From Cunninghamella blakesleeana (taxonomy: Eukaryota > Mucoromycota > Mucoromycetes > Mucorales > Cunninghamellaceae), in the NCBI GenBank assembly GCA_017871115.1, contig JAFCIZ010000004.1:124001-188000 (forward strand): DNA of 64,000 bases. Reading direction: 5' to 3'. The translations under genes and the position numbers were made by a program. Of the stretch, positions 57,260 to 64,000 are shown piece after piece. Every line of letters begins with the position of its first letter. The first letter of the stretch is position 1. Below the pieces are notes generated by a model. The model did not search any database and was not told the DNA's origin. It saw only the letters and a list, made by a program, of their open reading frames with translations.

Positions 57260-57784
57260 AATCATTTCTTTTCTCTTTCTTTCTCTTAAATTGTCAAATT
57301 TTTATAATAAATTATTATCTATTAAATAATTATTGAACTTGTCCACTTTATAAATCATATTTTATAATTTTAACTTATTTTACTTATAACTTATTCAAAT
57401 TACTGAATTTATCTATTTTTTTATAACAAACTATATCATTTTATTTTTTTATTTTATATTTATTTACTTAAATATATTTTTCAACAATTCAAATTTAAAT
57501 TACTTTATAAATTTTCTTATTATATTTATTTTACATTGCGGTTACTGAAATCTCTCTTTAATCCTGCAATTATATTACACCTTTTAAAATTTTTATATTT
57601 TTTATTTCTTTATTTTTTACTTTATTTTATTTTATTTTTTTATTCCTTTATATTAAGTCGTTCTACTTATAAAACAGGAACTGGTGCTCACTGGAATTAT
57701 ATTATACATATCAAATATTACTTATAATACTCATTCCTCATTTCAAAAAAAATAAATCTTAAACAAAAACCCACACAACATATT

Positions 57785-57797
57785 TGGTGCTCACTGG
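57785..57797 (+). other. candidate tRNA primer-binding site
   Basis: TGGTGCTCACTGG starts with TGG, the complement of a tRNA CCA end, just after the presumed LTR end and 110 bases before Gag. The primer tRNA was not identified. The same TGGTGCTCACTGG occurs at about 57681-57693 inside the LTR-like sequence. Confidence 0.45.
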
Positions 57798-57906
57798 CGG
57801 GGATCTTTTCTACAAGCTTATACTTTCAATAACTACTGGGAAAGATATTCATTCTATATAAACTACTAAAAAACAATCAAGCAAACTGAAAATAATTAAT
57901 TATAGG

Positions 57907-58986
57907 ATGTCTTACGATTATACCGTGTTGGCTCAAAAACAACCATTCATGGACTTCAAACCTCAACTTATTCCTTTTTCTGGTGGTGAACGTGAAGACT
58001 TCCGTCACTTCAGACAAATTTTAGAAACATTCTTGGAACTCTCTAATAATACTACAGATAGTAGAAAACTTGCTATATTGAAAATACAAGTTAGAAAATC
58101 GGCTAAAACTTATTTAGATTCGCTCAAAGATCAACTTCAAGATAATTTAACTTTTGATGTAGCGATGGATGCTTTAGAAGAAAAGTTTGTAACTCCAGAA
58201 CTACTTGAATCTTATAAGTTAATTCTTAATGATATGCGTCAAGGTACTGATGAACATCCACGTGATTTTTATTCAAGGTTACAAGAAGTTGCGCGATTAG
58301 CAAAAAAAGATGACAAAGACATTGTATTGATGCGTTTTCGTTATGGATTATTACCTGCCATCAGTAAACATTGTATTGAACATGGATCCATTACCGAACA
58401 ACAATGGTTGAAGTATGCAGAATCATGGTGGAATGCTAATAAAACTTATGGTATTACTCATAATTATTCTAGTACTGATGTACAATTGAACAATTATCCA
58501 CTTGGAAATGTAGATTCTTTTACAATGATGGATTCTAGTCAACGTGTCATGGATTCTAAATCGTCTATTCATTCTGATCCAGTTGTAACATTATTAGAAC
58601 GTTTAGTTACTAATATGGAAACCATGGAAAAGAAAATGAATGATAGAATGGAACAATTGAATCAATCGACAAAGAAACCTCTTAAAAATGATAACCTTAC
58701 CAGTGATGATATTGTTAAAATAGTACGAAATGAACTATCGAAATCTAATAGAAGTAATAACTATAATAATTACCATGGACCTCATAATTATGGACCATAT
58801 AAAAATAACTATGGATCAAGACGTTACAACAATCAACAATATAATCAAGATAATAATTATGACAATAATAATCATAATTATTTATCTAACCAACAACAAC
58901 ATCAACAACAATATTCACAGCAGCAAAATACTCAACAATTAAACAATCAACAACAATATAATCAACAAAATCAATCAAAAAACTAG
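57907..58986 (+). CDS. gag: Gag of the Ty3/gypsy element
   Basis: A 359-residue capsid-type polyprotein. Residues 30-190 are predicted helical and resemble retrotransposon gag domains: a FRHFRQILETFLELSNN start, then LTFDVAMDALEEKFVTPELL, and the FYSRLQEVARLAKKDDKDIV and VLMRFRYGLLPAISKHC blocks. Residues 230-270 form a charged coiled-coil-like helix (MEKKMNDRMEQLNQS). The C-terminus is extremely Asn/Gln/Tyr-rich with scattered Arg and no CCHC zinc knuckle, so RNA binding may rely on the basic, low-complexity tail. The stop TAG at 58984-58986 immediately follows a slippery heptamer leading into the Pol frame. Confidence 0.88.
   Translation: MSYDYTVLAQKQPFMDFKPQLIPFSGGEREDFRHFRQILETFLELSNNTTDSRKLAILKIQVRKSAKTYLDSLKDQLQDNLTFDVAMDALEEKFVTPELLESYKLILNDMRQGTDEHPRDFYSRLQEVARLAKKDDKDIVLMRFRYGLLPAISKHCIEHGSITEQQWLKYAESWWNANKTYGITHNYSSTDVQLNNYPLGNVDSFTMMDSSQRVMDSKSSIHSDPVVTLLERLVTNMETMEKKMNDRMEQLNQSTKKPLKNDNLTSDDIVKIVRNELSKSNRSNNYNNYHGPHNYGPYKNNYGSRRYNNQQYNQDNNYDNNNHNYLSNQQQHQQQYSQQQNTQQLNNQQQYNQQNQSKN
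58977..58983 (+). promoter_or_regulatory. -1 ribosomal frameshift site A AAA AAC
   Basis: In the Gag frame the reading is TCA AAA AAC TAG, giving the classic X XXY YYZ heptamer A AAA AAC placed right before the Gag stop. A -1 slip enters an open frame (CTA GAC AGG GCA ATT) that is continuous with Pol. No clear downstream pseudoknot was seen, but I did not fold the RNA. Confidence 0.8.
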
Positions 58987-61900
58987 ACAGGGCAATTGCA
59001 TCTAATGGTCAATTGGAAGTCCCTGATAACAAATCCATTAACAACAATAATAATAATATTAGCAATAATAATCAAAATAATAACAATAACTTTTATAAAA
59101 ATAATAAAAACAATATAAAAGATAATAATACAAAAAATAATCAACAAAATATGAATGCAATATTTGATCAACATGAATTATGGGATGAAAATGAATATAC
59201 ACATTATGATGATGAAGATCTTTATGCAGCTAGATTAGACAAACCACCTGCAGTTATACCTTCGTCTTCTAAGACTCCAAAAACAATCAGCAAAGGAAAA
59301 CAAAAATTAAATATAAATAATACATCTAAATTAATTGAAGATATTACTGAACAACAATTATCCCAACAAGATATGATTAATGATTATATTATAGATAATA
59401 TTATTGAACCAGAAAATAAAACAAAACGAAAACGACAACCACCATCTCCAGTGCAAATAAACTATAACATAGTAGATGATGTTTTTAAACAAAAAGCTAA
59501 TATTGATGTTGGAGATTTAATTAAATCATCACATACTTTACGACGTCAATTATTAACTGCATGTAGACCTAAAAGAAAAGCAACAAAAATAAAAGATCAA
59601 ACTGATACAACTGCAACAGACATACCATTAAATACATTAACTAACACAGAACTTACTACAACAGCAGCTTATACAAGTTTAATTATTAATGATAAAAGAA
59701 TAAGAGGATTGATTGATAGCGGTGCCTCGAAATCTTGCATGTCAAAATCAATGATGAAATTATTAGGTTTACAAATTGATGCTCCTTCTACTAATATCTT
59801 TATTTTAGGAAATGGTACAAAACAAGCAACTCTTGGAACAATACATGATGTACAAATACAAGTAACACCTGACATTATAATACCTGTTAATATGGAAGTA
59901 TTACCTAAATGTCCTGCTCACTTGGTTTTAGGCAACAATTGGTTAAGTCATGCTCAAGCTCTTCTAAATTTTAGAACAAGTACTCTTAAAGTTTTGTATA
60001 AACATAAATCAGCTGAATTACCGATTACATTTTTAAAAGAAACAGATAAACCTTTAGTTACAATTAAATCAATTAATATTAATTATCAATCTGCAAACTC
60101 AACACAAGATAATACAACAAAGGATACTAACGAAATAGATAATAATTTTGATACAACAAATAGTGATCTTGAAACAACAACAGACACTGAAACTGATGAT
60201 GATTGGGAACATGATGAATACTCTGATGAAGAAAATTATTATATGGAAGATGACGTTAGAATTAATATTGATCGTAATCAAAATGAAAATAGTTTAATTA
60301 TATCTACTGGTATTCAAGGGATGACCATACCTCCTCATACAAATTGTCAATTCTATGTAAATCCTTCTATGCATACATCTGAACCTATACTTCTTACTCA
60401 AGATGATCAAAATGCTATTGCTAATCCAAACGAATTTACATTAAATTTAATTAATAGATCTGATAATGATATTGATTTACCACCTCATCATATAATTAGT
60501 GAATATTATAATTTAATGAATAATGATTGTGCATTAGAAGCTGATGATCTGAAAGGTTATGATATAGTTGAATCACTTGACATGAATGGACTAACAGAAG
60601 AATTATTCAATATTGATAATATGGATGATGATGAAACACTGGATGAATCTCTTAAAGAAAAACTACAACTTGGAAATATACCTGAAGATTATAAAATTAA
60701 ATTTTGGAAACTAATAAATCATTATCAAGATGTTTTTGACTGGAACAATGATAGGATGGGATGTACTACTATGATTGAACATGATATAATTTTACAAGAT
60801 AACACAGTACCCATTAGACATCGACCTTATCGTATGAGTCCAATGGAACAAGAATATTTAAAAAAGGAATTGGATCGACTATGTGAATTGGGAATAATTA
60901 AGCCTGCTAATACACCTTATACTGCTCCTATTATATTAGTTAAGAAGAAAAATGGCGATTACAGAATGGTAGTAGACTATAGAAAATTAAATGCACAGAC
61001 TAAAGTAGATGCTTATCCATTACCTAGAATTGATGATCTTATTGATGAACTTGGTACTTCAAGTATATTTTCAGCTTTGGATCTTAGGTCAGGATTTCAC
61101 CAAGTACCTCTAAAAAATAATAGTAAAGAACTAACTGGATTCGTCACAAAATTTGGCACTTATCAATATGAAATGCTACCAATGGGTTTAGTTAATAGTC
61201 CTGCAACATTCCAACGGTTAATAGATATATGTTTTAGATCAATGATTAATAGATGTCTAGTAGCCTATATAGATGATTTGAATGTACACTCAAAAAGTAT
61301 AGAACAACATTTAATAGATTTAGAAGAATTATTCAAATGTGCTCGTAAAGGTGGACTACTTTTTAATATAGAAAAATGTGTCTTCTTTAAAAATGAATTA
61401 AAATTCCTGGGATATATAATAACACAAGATGGAATAAAGACAGATCCAGCAAAAATAGAAAAAGTAAAAGATTTTCCTCAACCGATAACAGTTAAACAAA
61501 TCAGAGGATTTATTGGACTAGCTTCTTATTACAGGCGATTCATACAAAATTTTGCAGCAATAGCAAGACCTTTACACGATGTTACAAAAACAAAAAATAA
61601 ATCACCTTGGACTGAAACAACAACAAAATCGTTTGAACTTTTAAAACAAAAATTAACAGAAGCACCAATTCTTAAAAGGGCTGATTTTAATAAACCATTT
61701 ATAATTGTATGTGATGCATCTATGGAAGGATTAGGCTGTGTACTCTCACAATTGGATGATGACAATCAAGAACATCCAGTAGTATATGCAAGCCGAGGTT
61801 TAAAGCAAAGTGAACAAAATTATAGTGCAACTAAACTAGAATGTCTGGCTCTCATATGGAGTTTACAAACCTTTAGACCATATCTTTTAGGAAAAAAGTT

Positions 61901-62069
61901 TACAGTCCTTTCTGATCATTCTCCTTTACGATGGCTAATAAAAGCACCTAAACCTACTGGTATGGTGGCAAGATGGATTACTTACTTGGCTGATTATGAT
62001 TTTGAAATACAGTATCGTAGTGGGAAAAAACAACAGTCTGCAGATTTTCTTTCAAGACTTGGGTATTAA
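58983..62069 (+). CDS. pol: Pol (protease, reverse transcriptase, RNase H) of the Ty3/gypsy element
   Basis: This is the -1 frame continuation of Gag. The frame has no ATG near its beginning, which supports expression by frameshifting. From the first Pol codon: about 230 residues of Asn-rich and basic linker; an aspartic protease with LIDSGASKSCMS (around 59711) and the paired hydrophobic HLVLGNNWLS near 59920; an acidic linker; reverse transcriptase with PIRHRPYRMSP, IILVKKKNGDYRMVVDYRKL, SALDLRSGFHQVPL, LPMGLVNSPATFQR and the catalytic YIDD at 61266-61277; then RNase H with IIVCDASMEGLGCVLSQ, KLECLALIWSLQ and LSDHSPLRWL, ending in QQSADFLSRLGY. The frame stops at TAA 62067-62069, right after RNase H, without integrase. 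All catalytic residues are intact. Confidence 0.93.
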   Translation, partial: LDRAIASNGQLEVPDNKSINNNNNNISNNNQNNNNNFYKNNKNNIKDNNTKNNQQNMNAIFDQHELWDENEYTHYDDEDLYAARLDKPPAVIPSSSKTPKTISKGKQKLNINNTSKLIEDITEQQLSQQDMINDYIIDNIIEPENKTKRKRQPPSPVQINYNIVDDVFKQKANIDVGDLIKSSHTLRRQLLTACRPKRKATKIKDQTDTTATDIPLNTLTNTELTTTAAYTSLIINDKRIRGLIDSGASKSCMSKSMMKLLGLQIDAPSTNIFILGNGTKQATLGTIHDVQIQVTPDIIIPVNMEVLPKCPAHLVLGNNWLSHAQALLNFRTSTLKVLYKHKSAELPITFLKETDKPLVTIKSININYQSANSTQDNTTKDTNEIDNNFDTTNSDLETTTDTETDDDWEHDEYSDEENYYMEDDVRINIDRNQNENSLIISTGIQGMTIPPHTNCQFYVNPSMHTSEPILLTQDDQNAIANPNEFTLNLINRSDNDIDLPPHHIISEYYNLMNNDCALEADDLKGYDIVESLDMNGLTEELFNIDNMDDDETLDESLKEKLQLGNIPEDYKIKFWKLINHYQDVFDWNNDRMGCTTMIEHDIILQDNTVPIRHRPYRMSPMEQEYLKKELDRLCELGIIKPANTPYTAPIILVKKKNGDYRMVVDYRKLNAQTKVDAYPLPRIDDLIDELGTSSIFSALDLRSGFHQVPLKNNSKELTGFVTKFGTYQYEMLPMGLVNSPATFQRLIDICFRSMINRCLVAYIDDLNVHSKSIEQHLIDLEELFKCARKGGLLFNIEKCVFFKNELKFLGYIITQDGIKTDPAKIEKVKDFPQPITVKQIRGFIGLASYYRRFIQNFAAIARPLHDVTKTKNKSPWTETTTKSFELLKQKLTEAPILKRADFNKPFIIVCDASMEGLGCVLSQLDDDNQEHPVVYASRGLKQSEQNYSATKLECLALIWSLQTFRPYLLGKKFTVLSDHSPLRWLIKAPKPTGMVARWITYLADYDFEIQYRSGKKQQSADFLSRLGY

Positions 62070-62670
62070 AAATAATAATAATAATAATATTTAAAAAAAA
62101 AAAAAAAGAATTATTATAAATTATATTTTTAATATACGTCCAAGGGAAATTGAAGACGATAAAAGCTAGACAAATATTAACATAACAATTTATTATATTA
62201 CAATTATTTTACAAAAGACAACATTCTACAACAATTATTATTATTTCAACAACACATACAACAAAAAGTTATATTTTACAATAGTTATATTATTTATTTA
62301 CAACAGACATTTTATTTATTTACAACAATTATTTTTACTTTATACAACAATTATTTATATTACAACAAATCTTTTATAACAGTTATTTAACAAACAATTA
62401 TTTCAACAACATCAAAATTAAAAAAAAAAAAAAAAACAAACACACACACACAAAAAAAAATATATATATCATTATTATTTGTCCAAAGGTGATTGAAGAC
62501 ATTAAAAGCTATATCCAAACTAACAAAATACATAATTATTACAACATAGACAACACTTACTAAATTATATTATTAAAATAACTTACAACAAAGCCTAAAC
62601 AACAAATCTAACAACAATAATAAAAAACAACAAATATATATAATTATACTTAAAAAAAAAAAAAAAAAAA
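62070..62670 (+). other. non-coding spacer between Pol and integrase
   Basis: About 600 bases, rich in ACAACAATTATT words, with two copies of a roughly 44-base repeat at 62138-62181 and 62481-62524 (GTCCAAGGGAAATTGAAGAC and GTCCAAAGGTGATTGAAGAC, each followed by AAAAGCTA). Poly(A) runs lie at about 62092-62106 and 62651-62670, the latter ending just before the integrase ATG. No ORF bridges the gap. Confidence 0.7.
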
Positions 62671-63990
62671 ATGGACCAACAAACTATAGATAAATTAAGA
62701 GAATATCTTACTACATTAAAAATACCTGAAAACACAACAGCGAAAATGAAAAGATACTTACAACGTAATTCACACAACTTTATCCTACGCAATAATAAAT
62801 TATATAAATTTAATATTTATCATCAAACCTTAAGACAAGTATTAAATAAACAAGAAGCCATAGAAGCACTTTATATGTATCATCAGCATCCTTTAGGTGG
62901 TCATATAGGCTACCACAATACTTTATATAAACTATCTATAAGATACTATTGGGATGGTATGGCCAAAGATATACAAATATATATAAAAAAATGTCCAAGA
63001 TGTCAATCAACTGGTTCAAGAAAATTAAATGAATTCTTATATCCGATACCTGTCAAGTCAAAACCTTTTGAACAATGGGGATTAGATGTTAAACATGTTC
63101 CTACATCTAAAGGCGGTTATAGATATATTATTGCAGGAATAGATTATTTAACAAAATGGGTAGAAGCGCGTGCGCTACGTTATCAAACTACATCCGAAGT
63201 TGCTTTGTTTATTTATGAAGAAATAATATGTCGGCATGGTACTCCTCATTTAATTATAACCGACAATGGTAAACCATTTATCAGTGACCTTATAAAGAAA
63301 GTTTGCTATCAATATAATATCCATCACAACACAATCTCAGTTGGAAATTCTCAAGCCAATGGATTAATTGAAAAATTTAATTCTACACTTGGGACCATTA
63401 TAAAAAAGGTAACTTCCACGGAAAAATCAATATGGGACCAATATCTACCATCAGTTCTATTTGCTTATCGTTCAATCAGACAGGCATCTACTCAACAATC
63501 ACCATTCTTTTTAACTTACGGATATAATGTTAAAACCCCGTTCGATCAACATGACAAACCTATAGATTTTAATTCTTATAATTTTGATACACAATTAAAA
63601 TTACGTACAAATAAGGAAATTATATCACTCAATCAGATAAGATCGACAGCTGCAAAAATGATAGAAAAATCTCAAGAAAACCAAAAACGGGCTATTGATA
63701 AAAAGGTTTTAAACAATAATAGAGAATGGAAACCAGCATTTAGAATTGGGGATATAGTAACTTTATATACTGGTATAAAATCAAATTCTTGGTCTGGTAA
63801 GATTTCCGATATGTGGCAAGGAAAATATACAATACACCAATCACTTGGAAAGGGTACGTATATAATAAAATCCTTGGATACAACAAGAACAAAATTAAGA
63901 AGAATACACGGAAACAGACTAAAAATATTGCAATTACCAGATGTATATTGGAATAATCATGTAAATAAAACCTATGGATTGGACATATAA
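62671..63990 (+). CDS. integrase of the Ty3/gypsy element, separate ORF
   Basis: A 439-residue protein. The N-terminal HHCC zinc domain is at about residues 70-112: HQHPLGGHIGYHNT followed by KKCPRCQ. The catalytic core has D in WGLDVKH, D in IITDNGKPF and E in ANGLIEKFN. Exactly 35 residues separate the last two, which is the DD35E spacing. The C-terminal GPY/F-like module has WQGKYTIHQSLGKGTYIIKS. No chromodomain is evident. In typical gypsy elements integrase is fused behind RNase H. Here it has its own ATG right after a poly(A) tract, 600 bases beyond the Pol stop. All motifs look intact. The stop is at 63988-63990, 10 bases before the window end. Confidence 0.93.
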   Translation: MDQQTIDKLREYLTTLKIPENTTAKMKRYLQRNSHNFILRNNKLYKFNIYHQTLRQVLNKQEAIEALYMYHQHPLGGHIGYHNTLYKLSIRYYWDGMAKDIQIYIKKCPRCQSTGSRKLNEFLYPIPVKSKPFEQWGLDVKHVPTSKGGYRYIIAGIDYLTKWVEARALRYQTTSEVALFIYEEIICRHGTPHLIITDNGKPFISDLIKKVCYQYNIHHNTISVGNSQANGLIEKFNSTLGTIIKKVTSTEKSIWDQYLPSVLFAYRSIRQASTQQSPFFLTYGYNVKTPFDQHDKPIDFNSYNFDTQLKLRTNKEIISLNQIRSTAAKMIEKSQENQKRAIDKKVLNNNREWKPAFRIGDIVTLYTGIKSNSWSGKISDMWQGKYTIHQSLGKGTYIIKSLDTTRTKLRRIHGNRLKILQLPDVYWNNHVNKTYGLDI

Positions 63991-64000
63991 ACAAAAAAAA

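Larger units (their letters stand above)
57060..57780 (+). mobile_element. probable 5' LTR of the gypsy element (boundaries uncertain)
   Basis: It lies directly before a primer-binding-like site and Gag. It contains a GC-rich tandem array (57106-57192), a TATAAATAG box at 57251-57259 and the conserved CTTTCTCTTAAATTGTCAAA, then ATTATTGAACTTGTCCACTT block. It ends near CCACACAACA. The matching 3' LTR lies outside the window, so the ends are estimated from older copies only. Confidence 0.5.
57060..64000 (+). mobile_element. Ty3/gypsy LTR retrotransposon, 3' end outside window
   Basis: Order: 5' LTR, primer-binding-like site, Gag, -1 frameshift, PR-RT-RH, spacer, integrase. No inactivating mutations were found in the three coding blocks, so this copy may be young. 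The 3' polypurine tract and LTR are beyond the window. Confidence 0.85.

Noticed and set aside
59013..59015. TTG as start codon for Pol
   Set aside because: The frame is open upstream into the slippery heptamer, so frameshifting from Gag is a better explanation than a TTG start.
1..64000. tRNA, rRNA or other structured RNA genes
   Set aside because: No convincing tRNA arms, box A/B promoters or rRNA segments were recognised by eye on either strand; a dedicated covariance search was not possible.

Overview
The window looks like nuclear DNA of an early-diverging fungus, most likely Mucoromycota. It is very AT-rich. Housekeeping genes are compact and split by many short GT-AG introns. The gene content is clearly eukaryotic: complex III subunits, the U5 snRNP protein Dim1, a RasGEF and a BAR-SH3 protein. 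The transposons are eukaryotic retroelements. The species cannot be fixed from sequence alone. The standard genetic code fits all intact genes.

Layout: (1) 1-3.4 kb: a decayed minus-strand gene and intact QCR7. (2) 3.5-18.3 kb: a repeat block bounded by two decayed Tc1/mariner-type transposases in opposite orientation. It also holds diverged repeat copies and, at 12.6-14.5 kb, an island of two ORFs for secreted proteins plus a broken ORF. (3) 19-43 kb: a dense housekeeping segment holding an F-box protein, a tandem Dim1 pair (one broken), a low-complexity hypothetical, a Ras-like/RasGEF fusion, a TPT-family transporter, QCR8, a protein with only the back half of a kinase domain, a D-2-hydroxyacid dehydrogenase and a BAR-SH3 protein. 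(4) 44-55.3 kb: a nested inverted-repeat structure with a DIRS-type reverse transcriptase at its centre. Both arms, and a third copy to the right, carry a small secreted cysteine-containing protein that I will call the CLP cassette. (5) 55.3-64 kb: LTR fragments followed by a nearly complete Ty3/gypsy element whose 3' LTR lies outside the window.

Most notable observations: Dim1 has a predicted 3-nucleotide exon (TCT) whose flanking splice sites are kept in a tandem, apparently dead copy. A RasGEF carries an N-terminal Ras-like domain with a degraded P-loop. The gypsy Gag stop codon directly follows an A AAA AAC slippery heptamer that leads into Pol, while integrase is a separate ORF after a 600-base spacer. 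The secreted-protein genes at 12-13 kb and at 45-55 kb share upstream sequence and an ACTATAGG(G/A)GC-type motif, which suggests one dispersed, co-regulated family spread by inverted duplication.

Exon coordinates were worked out by hand from splice consensus, reading frame and protein conservation. No alignment or database search was run.
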